Shown in pieces: positions 1 through 9,590 of a stretch of DNA of 64,000 nucleotides (positions within the stretch are counted from its first letter, which is position 1; every line of letters begins with the position of its first letter). The notes under the pieces were generated by a model, which did not search any database, had not been told where the DNA came from, and saw only the letters and a program-made list of their open reading frames with translations. The position numbers and the translations under genes are program-made. Origin of the DNA: Blattamonas nauphoetae (taxonomy: Eukaryota > Preaxostyla > Oxymonadida); the NCBI GenBank assembly GCA_033064195.1, contig JARBJD010000314.1, positions 1 to 64,000 on the forward strand. Reading direction: 5' to 3'.

Positions 1-1946
1 ACAAGGACTTTGATATTGATGATGATTTCAATGGAGTGGATCAATCTGGTGAAATAAAAATCACGAAACAATACTGGAAGTACAAGGTTGCATCGAACAT
101 TTATCAAGACCAGAAAGCTCATCGCAATACTACCAACAATGTCACTGAAGCAGACTACGACTGGTTTGTTCAACAATGCAAGAGAGTGTGCTACATCTGC
201 AAGAGTCACTTCACACAAGCAGTTCGACCAACACTGGATCGAATCGACAATTCAAAAGGTCATTCAAAAGAGAACGTTAAGATCTGCTGTGATTACTGCA
301 ACACCTACAAGTCAGGCAAGGACGAGTATCTCACTCGATTGAGAATTCAACTGAAGAAGTACGGTATCTGGAAATCATTACCTATGACTCTGACACATGA
401 GCAGACCTACCATAAACTGAGAGCAGCAGTGACTGGTGGATTATCGAATGTTCAACATCGACAGAACATCAAAGATGTGACACCGATCAATCACTTCACA
501 TATGAAGATGGAAAAGTTGTCTCCACTGATACAGAACATAAAATGACTCATGTCTGTGGTGTTGACTTTAATTCACTGTATCCAAGTGCATTCTCATCAA
601 TCAAGAACAAGAACAATCCATACACGAAACACAGAATGTACATGCCAGGACGATGCTTATTCACCGCAACAGGAGATAAAGAATGTCGTAAGATTATTGA
701 AGACAAGAATCAGAAGACACTGTTTGTTGCAGAACTGAAAGGACATATCGACGAGAAGTACATAAATGATTTCATTAACTTCCCACCAATCTTCAGGAAC
801 ATTGTGGTCAATACGACTGAAGAGAACATTGGAGAGAAGACATATTCACTGATGAAGAAGCATGGATTGAAGACTGATGACAAACAACGGAAGCTGACCC
901 AACTCTTGAGCACACACAATCAGTATATGTTCTTTTCGACATACTATCTGTGGTTCCTCATCGACTACTGTCACTTCATCGTCGACGACATCAAGAGTGT
1001 GATGGTATTCTCCAGACATGCTGGATTTGAACCATTTGTGACCTCATTCATGAATGATCGAATTGAAGCAATGAAGGTTGGAAACAAGGGAAAAGAACAA
1101 TTCTGTAAGACGAACCTCAATGGAAGCTACGGATACGATGGAATGAACACTGAGAAGTACAACTCGATCACAATTTGCAATGAGAAGAGAACATACTTGA
1201 AACAAATGATGAAAGGATTTGTGGCAACTAGAGAGATCAATGAGGACAACTACATTGTGATTGAAGACAGAGAGAAAGCATCATGCAAGACATGTCTGCA
1301 CGAAGCAGTATTCACACTCGACAATGCGAAGTTCTGGTATCTGAATTTCATCTACAATTTCATGTACAAGTGTCTAGATATGAACAAGATTCACTTCTGT
1401 GAGGGAGATACTGATTCTGCATACTGGGCAATCTCAGGGAATCCAAATGCTGGAATTCATCAACAATTTGAACATGTGATTGCTGACAAGGAATTCTATG
1501 ATGCTCACAAATATGAATGGTTTCCCAATCCTGAAAAGGGAGTTGATGATGAGAAGAAACTGTTGGGATTAGCAATTGAAAAGGAAGGTGAACAGATGAT
1601 CTGTCTTGCACCCAAGTGATACTCTCTCTATGAGAAATGCAAAATCAAAGGAGTGTCTCTGAAGAAAACCAACATCACAAGCGATGACTATGTGAAGTGT
1701 CTAAACGGAGAGAAGACTGTGACTACAACACTGAACTTCACCGTAAAACGGTTCAAGCATCAGAATGATGCGTTCCAGACGAGAAGAGATCATTCTGACG
1801 ATGACACCAACGGATTTGAGATTGCGAAAATACAACAACAGAAACTCAGTCTCAGTGGAATCCATTTGAAGGCAATCGTACTTGAAAATGAATCATGTCC
1901 TCCATTCATTCATGGACTGAAAGCAACTGATTTTATTATTGAATAA
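1..1946 (+). pseudogene. Polinton DNA polymerase B region (cut by window edge)
   Basis: This is the replicative polymerase part of the Polinton. Motif A reads DFNSLYPS near 565-590, motif B reads KTNLNGSYG near 1115-1140, and motif C reads GDTDS near 1405. Before them, near 190-310, a treble-clef/HNH-like finger is visible: CYIC, then LDRIDN, an H and N, then CCDYCN. The N-terminal exonuclease part would lie left of the window. The following 109-aa part begins just downstream. The polymerase identity is firm. The HNH reading rests on the spacing of the Cys, His and Asn residues. Confidence 0.85.
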
Positions 1947-1950
1947 ACAC

Positions 1951-1969
1951 AAACTTTATTTTTGTATAA
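1951..1969 (+). promoter_or_regulatory. T-rich promoter-like motif before 1970 part
   Basis: CTTTATTTTTGTATAA abuts the ATG at 1970. It is the first of the shared motifs on this element. Confidence 0.5.
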
Positions 1970-2299
1970 ATGAATACACGACAGATTAGTACTTTAGTGG
2001 ATAGGTTACTGAATTGCACACAACACTCAAAAGAGAAAATATTCAACGTCAAGTTCAATAGAACCAACACTTTACCAGTATATGATGTCTATGATTCACA
2101 TGGAGAGTATGTCGCAAACGACGAAACATATTTCGAGGATTGGTTCAATGGTGGATTACCTCCTAATTTAACTATTTCAGATGGAACAAAAGTAGTCTCA
2201 CAGTTTCTTATTGAATTCTTGGGAAAACGTTTTAGTGATTGGAGATGTGAAAAAGCATACAAGATGTATAAAGAATTTCATCGAAAGTATAATCAGTAA
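1970..2299 (+). CDS. Polinton small protein, unknown
   Basis: A 109-aa open frame rich in Tyr, Phe and Asn, with no recognised domain. It starts at the first ATG after the T-rich motif at 1951-1969 and ends immediately before the integrase region, which suggests a compact two-gene arrangement. It has no signal peptide or membrane span. The product is not recognised. Confidence 0.55.
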   Translation: MNTRQISTLVDRLLNCTQHSKEKIFNVKFNRTNTLPVYDVYDSHGEYVANDETYFEDWFNGGLPPNLTISDGTKVVSQFLIEFLGKRFSDWRCEKAYKMYKEFHRKYNQ

Positions 2300-3943
2300 G
2301 TGACACCACTTCTCTCACCAAGAGTTCGATGCCCTGCAGAGGCAAGACCAATACCCATTCCAGTGCAAAGACCAATAGCAATAGAACCACCTGAATATCT
2401 AATTATTCCTGGACTGAAGAGAAACTTGAAATCAATGGGGTTTGAATATGAATATCCAATGAAGGAGAGGAAGTTCGAAGAGGATGATGAGGATGATGAT
2501 GATGAAGATGATGATGACACTATACCAATTTCACAGATGCAGGATCCAATAGAGAGAACTCCCTTCTTCACACCAATCGTGTTCAACCACCCAGTGAGGG
2601 AGATCAGACAGTATGAACCAACGACACAGCAAGTTCTCAATAAGTTGGTACGAATGAAAGGATTGTTTGATCATCAACAGAGAAACGATTCAGAAGATGA
2701 ACAGATCAAAGCTGAGAACTCATTATTGAATAATCTAAAGCAAATGGAACACTTTATTACCTCACACATTCTGGATGCCAATAAAATGAACAGAGACACA
2801 TTTGTTCGAGCCTCGATTAACAGAACTATTGCGAACGATGATATTGACTTCATTCTGACTCACACAAAACAAATACCATTCGGAGGAAGATCATTTCAGG
2901 ATTGGTATGAGGAATATGATCACAGATGGAGTGTTGCACATCCGAGGAAGATTCAGAGAGAAAAAGGAAGTGACAGAATGAGAATTGATCCACCAACAAT
3001 TCCTAAAACAACGGAAAAAATTGTGTATCCATTTCGATCAAAAATGCAGTTCATGTCGAAAGCAATTACAGGTGATCCACAGAAGACATCAGACAGAAAG
3101 GTTCCTCAGAATTGTGATAGACCATACTTTTCTCCCAAGTTTGGATCCTGGGAAATTGATCTTGTCTTTATCCAATCACCAACGTCGAAAACAGTTCTAC
3201 AGATTTACCTCTTCGCAATTAACATCAACACAAAATACCTGGTTGTGATTCCTGTTCTGGATAAATCATGGAGCAAAGTCAAGACTGCAATCAATGATCT
3301 GATTAATCATCGTGGAGTTCATGTCAACAACATTCGAGGTGATGGAGAAGCAGCATGGACAAGTGGAGAAGCATCAGAGTTTTTCAAGGATCAGAATGTC
3401 AGCACATATTTCACAAATTCGCCATTCACAAATCACAATAGAATTGTCGATCGAGTGATCAGAACAATCAGAGATGGATTCCAAGACAATGCGACACAAA
3501 TGGCAAATCATTCATTGATGAATCAGATGGTGGAATACTACAACATGACTCCTCATCGAGCGTACTGGAACAAGTTCACACCAGAGCAAGCTCAAAATAA
3601 TCGAGAGATTGAAGCACTGTATATCTCCAGTTGTGAAGAACAATTAAAGACCATCCAAAAGCAACAGACAACATAGATGTTATGGAAATACAAACCAGGA
3701 AACATTCTGTTGATCCACCTTGATTTGGACAAGACTGTTGCCAAGTTTCAGAAGAAGCGAAGACAGTTTCAATTCGTGGGGAAATTCATCGAATACAAAC
3801 ACGGAAATGTGGTAGCTACTCTACTGAATGGACTCACATGTCTGTCAAAAGTTGTCTACGTTCCAATCCAACACACCAAGTTCCATGCAGACTCTATTGA
3901 CGACTTAACTCCAGAGTTCATTGCTGAATTCGGTCTATTCTGA
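2300..3943 (+). pseudogene. Polinton rve-family integrase region
   Basis: This is the retroviral-type integrase part that inserts the element. The core lies around 3130-3500. The first acidic residue is in WEIDLVF, the second in IRGDGEAAW, and a HNRIVDRVIRTIRD segment typical of Polinton integrases occupies the third-acid region. A short acidic run of Asp and Glu lies near 2480-2517 in the N-terminal extension. The region downstream of the core, to about 3943, is basic and resembles the small C-terminal DNA-binding domain. The integrase sits next to the polymerase rather than at the right terminus. Confidence 0.85.
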
Positions 3944-3994
3944 CCTCAGAACTTCGTTCGCTTTAATTTGGCGTAACTTCAATAATGTTTCGAA

Positions 3995-4012
3995 TATTTT
4001 TATTTCTCTTAA
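3995..4012 (+). promoter_or_regulatory. T-rich promoter-like motif before 4013 ATG
   Basis: ATTTTTATTTCTCTTAA ends directly before an ATG at 4013-4015. Confidence 0.45.
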
Positions 4013-4013
4013 A

Positions 4014-4363
4014 TGACATCACTGAAAATATTAGAACCGTTTGATCCTGAACAGAAAGAGTTCACAAACATCCACGACTTTCAGAGATACTTGGAGAAGA
4101 ATTAAAAAGAACTGAATGAGTACACAACACAGAAACTGAATAGGATGATTCAAATTGATGGATACAGAATTACAAAAATAAGAGGTGATATAGCACTGAG
4201 GAAACGATATGTTGATGCTTCCATTTCTCCAAATTCACTTTCGATTGATCAAAGATTATCCGACATTGAAGAATCAATTCGAACGCTGACAGACACTCTC
4301 AGCATGAGGCTTCGAAGTCTTGACGAGACCGTTGGGAACCTTCTACAAGAGATCGCCGACTAG
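4014..4363 (+). pseudogene. Polinton small coiled-coil part
   Basis: A short coding region follows a T-rich motif (3995-4012). Its C-terminal portion, around 4230-4360, has a regular heptad of Leu and Ile typical of a short coiled coil. No family was recognised. It lies tail-to-tail with the ATPase region on the other strand. The product and function are unknown. Confidence 0.4.
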
Positions 4364-4378
4364 GCGAGTGCGACGCCT

Positions 4379-5233
4379 TTAGCAAGGTTCTCTGATCCTT
4401 CTGAATAAACCATCTTTGTTGATCTCATTCAGTGCAACTCCATCTGTATTGTATCGAAGAATGACTGCTTCACATTTTTGTTTTCGTTGATACACATTCC
4501 AGAATTGTCGAATATCAATTGGTGAGTTCAATTGAGGATAGACTCGACTGATTCGTTCTTTATTGAATCCTCCAAAGATCCACATCGAATCAATGTTTGA
4601 CTTCATATCTGCTGACAAACTGAAGAGCTCATGCATTGTCAGAAAGAAAGTGAATTTCGGCTGTCGATTCTCCAATAACAAGTCCATCATTGTCATTCTA
4701 TTTTTGGATGTTCTACGTTCCCCAAGGATTCTTCGACAGTCATCAAGGAGGATTATTGTTTGGAGATTCTTAACTGAGAAGTCATCAATGTACAGTGAGT
4801 CAAAGAGATCTTCTCGACACTCATCAGTGATTCTGTCTTGCCACTGATTGTCAATAATCTCTTCATAAGCAGCTTTCGATTCAGATAGTTCCAACAGAAA
4901 TGGAAGTGCATCATCGTATTTGACTTTGACATAAGGAACGTTCAATATTGGTTTGAATTTATCGAAGGTTGGATCAATATTCTAATCAGTGACGAAGACA
5001 AAGAGGTGAAACAGTTCATTTCTGACCTGAACATTTTGGAGTTTGGCAACTTCTCGAAGAGCATTAAATGTTTTTCCACTTCCACTGTTACCAACGAGGA
5101 CATTCACACTATTGCGATTGAAATTCAGATCTAGATGTATTTGTGATTGCACTTCATGAGAAACATTCCGATTTGATGCTTCACTCAATTTTGCATTCAC
5201 ATATGCTGTTAGAGACATCGATGATTTGTTCAT
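4379..5233 (-). pseudogene. Polinton packaging-type ATPase region
   Basis: A FtsK/HerA-like genome-packaging ATPase part. Walker A reads GNSGSGKT near 5060-5095. A Walker B-like stretch, TIILLDDCR, lies near 4735-4760, followed by a Thr-Met-His sensor-like segment (FFLTMHELF). In Polintons and adenovirus-like relatives this enzyme drives DNA into the capsid. It is read on the minus strand and diverges from the 320-aa part at 5295, with which it shares a T-rich intergenic region. Confidence 0.8.
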
Positions 5234-5266
5234 TTGTGATTTAACTCTAATTAAAATATACTTTTG

Positions 5267-5285
5267 GTTTTTTTATTTTGTATGA
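5267..5285 (+). promoter_or_regulatory. T-rich motif in divergent ATPase/320-aa gap
   Basis: GGTTTTTTTATTTTGTATG lies in the 61-bp gap between two divergent parts. An AT-rich reverse copy next to it (5245-5260) may serve the ATPase side. Confidence 0.45.
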
Positions 5286-5294
5286 AAACACACA

Positions 5295-6257
5295 ATGTCA
5301 CAAAAGATAGTGTACGTTCAACCACAAAGAAAAGCACAAGCGAAGAAACCAAGAATGAGATACGCAGCAGAGACTCAAGCAGCATTGAAACGAATCTATG
5401 CCGACGATGATATTCAAACCAGACGCAATGATGCTCTGTGTAGTCTTCCATCAGCTCGTGAGTATATTGCGAGAACTGGACGAAATTGGACTGCGAAAGT
5501 AGAACAATATGGACAAGTTCCTGATGTGATGGTCTACGATAATGATACTGGAGATCTGATTGCAGTCAATGGTGCCATGCTAACTCCATACAACAGTAGA
5601 CCAGTTAAAGAGACATACTACGCAATGAATCCAACTCCAGATATGCGAAGACAGACATCCTATACATCGTTTAATCAAAACCATGGAAGGAAAATCAAAG
5701 CTGTACATCGGAATTTCCTCAAAAATGGAACATACGATTTGCCAACCAATTATCGAGACATCAGCTATGAAGAGATGAAGACTAAACGATCTCAACAACC
5801 ATATGCAATAATGAAGAGAGCTGTTGGTGAACACATGACAGACACATTGGGAATAACTCGTGCAAATCGAAGTAATCCAGCTGATCCCAGCAAGAATGTT
5901 TTAGACAATATGGTGTTCAATTCAATTCAATCACAGATTGCATCACTGATGTGGGATCAATGGCTTCATGATCATGTTCAGGACTACAATCCCAGTATGA
6001 AACAAAAGAAAGCCTTCAAAGATCAGATTTATCCAGTGTTTCTCCAAATGATCACTCAAGATACAACGTATTTATCGGAATACTGTACTCGCTATTCAAC
6101 TCACATATCAACAGAAGTTAATAAACTGAAAGCCAAAGCATTCAAAACAGTCACAGATGATGATATCAGTGGATACCAATCTGAAATGCCTGGGTATTAT
6201 CGATTTGCACAGTTGGACAGTTCTGGAATGGGAGCTATAGATCGAGCAGAAATGTGA
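5295..6257 (+). CDS. Polinton 320-aa protein, unknown
   Basis: An intact 320-aa frame starting at the ATG after a T-rich motif (5267-5285). The N-terminus is basic (Lys and Arg rich over the first 25 residues). The middle is rich in Tyr, Asn and Thr. There is no membrane span and no recognised catalytic motif. Its position, divergent from the packaging ATPase and just upstream of the capsid cluster, suggests a virion or packaging role by association only. Confidence 0.6.
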   Translation: MSQKIVYVQPQRKAQAKKPRMRYAAETQAALKRIYADDDIQTRRNDALCSLPSAREYIARTGRNWTAKVEQYGQVPDVMVYDNDTGDLIAVNGAMLTPYNSRPVKETYYAMNPTPDMRRQTSYTSFNQNHGRKIKAVHRNFLKNGTYDLPTNYRDISYEEMKTKRSQQPYAIMKRAVGEHMTDTLGITRANRSNPADPSKNVLDNMVFNSIQSQIASLMWDQWLHDHVQDYNPSMKQKKAFKDQIYPVFLQMITQDTTYLSEYCTRYSTHISTEVNKLKAKAFKTVTDDDISGYQSEMPGYYRFAQLDSSGMGAIDRAEM

Positions 6258-6275
6258 ATTTAAAAACATTAATAT

Positions 6276-6293
6276 ATATTTTTTATTTTTATA
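6276..6293 (+). promoter_or_regulatory. T-rich promoter-like motif before 6301 ATG
   Basis: TATTTTTTATTTTTATAG sits 7 bp before the chosen ATG and decides it over the GTG. Confidence 0.5.
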
Positions 6294-6300
6294 GAAAGTG

Positions 6301-6927
6301 ATGAAACCAATTCTAAGTTGTCAATTTACAAAACACACAAGTTCTTCTTCAGTACCAACATCAATCACCAACAATGTCATCATCGAGGATAGGAGCAAAG
6401 CTGGCGTAGATAATAGAGGATCGAAGATGGAGATGGTCTCGCTAGAGGCTTCGAACCCTCCTTTGGGGAGAGAAAGAGTATGCTCTGAACCTGTGGTATC
6501 CAATGAACGAGGTGCTTACGATCCACCACTGGAGACATATCCATCAGCACCAATTCAGAGTCGTTCCATTCCACTCCGAGAATACACCTCCAATATTTCA
6601 GCATTCAAAGATCAATTACTACTCGTGTACAAGAATGCATTTGCCTGTGAAAAGAAACTACTGAATAATCTCATTGAACCATCGAAGAAATTGATCACAA
6701 ACCAAAGTGATTTATGTGCACTGATTGCGACACTCACTGGAATCAACGATGTGGGGATCGAATTGGATGATCTATCTGACAAGTGTTTATGTCTGAATAT
6801 ACTACCAGTGTTTCGAACCATTTTCAAGATCCTTGTTGGAGGAAAAGACATGAGTATTGCCTACAATGAAGCATACAACACTATTCTCAATTATGGCATT
6901 TCTCTGACGAAAGCAATACCCCGTTAG
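6301..6927 (+). CDS. Polinton 208-aa protein, unknown
   Basis: The start is set at the ATG at 6301 just after the strong T-rich motif; an upstream in-frame GTG at 6298 is less likely. The N-terminal half is Ser and Pro rich and probably disordered. The C-terminal half, from about 6600, is helical with several Leu-rich segments. No family was recognised. It lies first in a run of structural-type genes ending with the two capsid paralogues. Confidence 0.55.
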   Translation: MKPILSCQFTKHTSSSSVPTSITNNVIIEDRSKAGVDNRGSKMEMVSLEASNPPLGRERVCSEPVVSNERGAYDPPLETYPSAPIQSRSIPLREYTSNISAFKDQLLLVYKNAFACEKKLLNNLIEPSKKLITNQSDLCALIATLTGINDVGIELDDLSDKCLCLNILPVFRTIFKILVGGKDMSIAYNEAYNTILNYGISLTKAIPR

Positions 6928-6978
6928 GGCAGAAATCTCTTCTGAGATTTTTTCCTTGCTAAAATTATAAATGAATTG

Positions 6979-6998
6979 TATTTTTTATTTTTACATAA
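6979..6998 (+). promoter_or_regulatory. T-rich promoter-like motif before 6999
   Basis: TATTTTTTATTTTTACATAA runs straight into the ATG. Confidence 0.55.
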
Positions 6999-7307
6999 AT
7001 GGCACCAGGAAGTTTCAACAAACTCAAAAATATCGGCAAGCAATTCTTTCAATTCATCAAACCTCTAGCTCCAACATTACTTCAAGTCGGTGGTGGATTG
7101 CTCTCTCAAACGAACAGTAAATTTGGACAAACAGCAGGAGGAATACTGAATGGATTAGGAGGAATGATGGACGTTTATCAACAAAATAAGGCGATCAATC
7201 GTCAACAAAAACCGCAGATGATCGAGTACGAACCTCCACGAAATGGACGATACTCCAATGATGATATGCCACTCTCGTCAAATTCCAAAATTCAATTCAA
7301 AGGATAA
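6999..7307 (+). CDS. Polinton small virion-type protein A
   Basis: A 102-aa protein starting MAPG. An amphipathic, Gly-rich middle (GGGLLSQ, GGILNGLGGMM) resembles small membrane-active or minor virion proteins of adenovirus-like elements. The next part at 7345 also starts MAPG with a similar helical N-terminus, so the two look like diverged copies. The role is inferred from size, composition and place beside the capsid genes. Confidence 0.55.
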   Translation: MAPGSFNKLKNIGKQFFQFIKPLAPTLLQVGGGLLSQTNSKFGQTAGGILNGLGGMMDVYQQNKAINRQQKPQMIEYEPPRNGRYSNDDMPLSSNSKIQFKG

Positions 7308-7324
7308 TCATTCACTAGTATTCG

Positions 7325-7344
7325 AATATTTTTATTTTCCTAAA
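7325..7344 (+). promoter_or_regulatory. T-rich promoter-like motif before 7345
   Basis: AATATTTTTATTTTCCTAAA abuts the second MAPG start and separates it from the upstream frame. Confidence 0.5.
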
Positions 7345-7674
7345 ATGGCACCAGGTTGGTTATCAAAATTAGCAGCAGTCGGTAAAAATATACTCAGAGT
7401 AGGAGCTCCATTTCTGAACCTATTTCCCTTCGTTGGACCACTGATTTCGAAGGTAGCGCAGACGGGTATTGAAATGATTCCAGACGTGAAATCTGATCAG
7501 CAAATCTACGCAGAAAAGATGGCACAATATGAGCAAGCAATGAATGAAGGGAACACAGCAGTTGTGAACAAACTCAGAGGAGAAATACTGAGACTGGAAG
7601 AAAAGCTGAAGCCGAAACCAAAGAAGAAGAAAGTGAAAAAGAAATATGCAATACAGTTTTTTATTTTTGATAAA
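7345..7674 (+). CDS. Polinton small virion-type protein B
   Basis: This part begins MAPGWLSKLAAVGKN after a T-rich motif at 7325-7344. It has a hydrophobic amphipathic N-terminus (APFLNLFPFVGPLISK), a helical middle and a Lys-rich tail near 7600-7645. It looks like a relative of the part at 6999. The boundary with the capsid part is set at the promoter-like motif at 7657-7674. A membrane-active minor virion protein is possible but unproven. Confidence 0.5.
7657..7674 (+). promoter_or_regulatory. T-rich promoter-like motif before capsid 1
   Basis: TTTTTTATTTTTGATAAA abuts the ATG at 7675. It sets the capsid start inside a longer open frame. Confidence 0.55.
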
Positions 7675-9543
7675 ATGAACTCGCATATAACACATCTGAC
7701 AAACAAAAGAACCGGAGCATCATCATTGACTGGAAATACCACAGGAAGGATAGAATACACGAGAGATGACATGGGTCAAATACAACAGCAACTCATGTCT
7801 GAGCATCACATCAATTACCTTCTGAATGATGGAGCACACAGTACTTCGATTCAAGAATTGAAACCATCAGAGAATTCACGATTCTATAAAGGACAGGAAA
7901 TAATCATTCCATTGACTGGTAATCAGGATATTTGTCAAATTGATGATTCATTCAGTACGTTCACCATGACAGCAACATTGAAACTCAATAATTGGCAATG
8001 GGAAACTGGAAAAATTGGATCTTTGATGAATGAGAGAATATTCATCTTTGTTGGACTCAAGCATTCAGCATCCATCTTTCGGAGTCTAACAGTTCTTCAC
8101 AACAATCAGAGAATCATTAGCACAACAACTAATGATGTATCCATGGAATCACACATCTACAATATGATCAAACCGAAGAGTCAATTGGAGAATCGAAAAC
8201 ATTGTCACACACCTTGGCAGAATGCATGGAATCATGATGAATCGGTTGCTGGTGTTTATATTCCAATATCAGACTTCACAGGATTCAAAGTCACTAGTAC
8301 TTTATGTGACAGTATTGATGTGCCAATCCGTGTGTCAATCAATCTTGAAGATCTTCTCATTTTCTCAGGTATGACTGACTATCCACGATGTCTATTCGGT
8401 GATTTGAAATTGAGTGTGTACATCAATGAGGATGCTTTTGTCTGCTGCCCTGTGAATCCTGAACTGACATTGAAAAATACACTATCATCACTCGTTACTG
8501 GAACTGCAGCAGCACCAAACATAAAAGGAGCAATTCAAAGTACTATTCAACACCGTCCCTTTTTTCTGAACAATCTCGTAACCTCATGCACCAAGAACTT
8601 CGTTCAAATCGGTCAATCATTTCTCCAACCATCGGTTATAAAAGACGCTTTTATGACTACAGCCAATGTCCTGACAACAGAACCTGTATACGTGGATCAA
8701 TATATATCATTGAACATTCTTGATTATCAAATTGATGATGTGTATTGCATGAGTTCTGGATACAATATTAAAGACATTGCGAAAGAGAATCTGAAGCAGA
8801 TGTACACAAATCGTCCTGGAACAATTCCAGCAGAAAAGATCTCATTCTATCCATTTCAGAAGACGCCAACGGCAACAGGAATTGATTGTACTCAGCAAAT
8901 GGTAGTGGTGAATGCCAAGGATATCATGCTCCTCTTCCGTCATTACGATAATGAAGTCACTTGCTTCCATAATCCAATGCAGAAGAACATCCAAGTGAAT
9001 CTACAAAACAGATATTATCCAGAACAACCGACTACAACTATTGGAGCTCGTTTCTACCAGTTCGCATTGTCGACTCTCAACCTTGATTCATACCTCACTG
9101 TTCCAGATGATTTGGAGCGATCACTTACAGATTCTCTCGTTGAAGAGAAACTCTCCGGTGACGGAACATATCCTCGTGAAACAATGACAAGAGTGCGACC
9201 GATTCATGACAACACTGACTTCCTCTTGTGCTTCTCCACACAGAGAAGTGGATGTCCAACGAACTGTAATGATTCAATCAGTTCCAGAGGTGTGAATGTT
9301 GCAGTCACATTGAGATCTCAACCAATATATCAAGGCAATCTCGACACATACTACAATGTGTACGACCCAAGTCAAAGTGGAGGAGATATGATAACATTTA
9401 CACATCCTCCAGCACCTATATTAGCTACTACTGCCACAACGTGGTGGGTATTACGATATAGTAGTGGTGAACCAAGAGTCGAATACTATCCTAATCATAC
9501 ATTGAAAACATTACATAAAGATTTAGGAATTATTCCAAATTGA
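7675..9543 (+). CDS. Polinton capsid-type protein 1
   Basis: A 622-aa protein starting at the ATG that directly follows the T-rich motif. It is long and beta-rich, with strand-like alternation, and ends PPAPILATTATTWWVLRYSSG followed by PRVEYYP. The protein at 9591 shares this ending and the internal pattern FGDLKLSVYINEDAFVCCPV / FGNLRFRFHLTTDSLVYCPI. The double jelly-roll major capsid assignment rests on length, beta content, position after the ATPase and the pair being the longest structural genes. It is inference, not a recognised motif. Confidence 0.65.
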   Translation: MNSHITHLTNKRTGASSLTGNTTGRIEYTRDDMGQIQQQLMSEHHINYLLNDGAHSTSIQELKPSENSRFYKGQEIIIPLTGNQDICQIDDSFSTFTMTATLKLNNWQWETGKIGSLMNERIFIFVGLKHSASIFRSLTVLHNNQRIISTTTNDVSMESHIYNMIKPKSQLENRKHCHTPWQNAWNHDESVAGVYIPISDFTGFKVTSTLCDSIDVPIRVSINLEDLLIFSGMTDYPRCLFGDLKLSVYINEDAFVCCPVNPELTLKNTLSSLVTGTAAAPNIKGAIQSTIQHRPFFLNNLVTSCTKNFVQIGQSFLQPSVIKDAFMTTANVLTTEPVYVDQYISLNILDYQIDDVYCMSSGYNIKDIAKENLKQMYTNRPGTIPAEKISFYPFQKTPTATGIDCTQQMVVVNAKDIMLLFRHYDNEVTCFHNPMQKNIQVNLQNRYYPEQPTTTIGARFYQFALSTLNLDSYLTVPDDLERSLTDSLVEEKLSGDGTYPRETMTRVRPIHDNTDFLLCFSTQRSGCPTNCNDSISSRGVNVAVTLRSQPIYQGNLDTYYNVYDPSQSGGDMITFTHPPAPILATTATTWWVLRYSSGEPRVEYYPNHTLKTLHKDLGIIPN

Positions 9544-9570
9544 AAACGGTAAAAGAAAATAATGATATTA

Positions 9571-9590
9571 TATTTTTTATTTTTCGATAA
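9571..9590 (+). promoter_or_regulatory. T-rich promoter-like motif before capsid 2
   Basis: TATTTTTTATTTTTCGATAA, the clearest copy, ends at the ATG at 9591. Confidence 0.55.
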
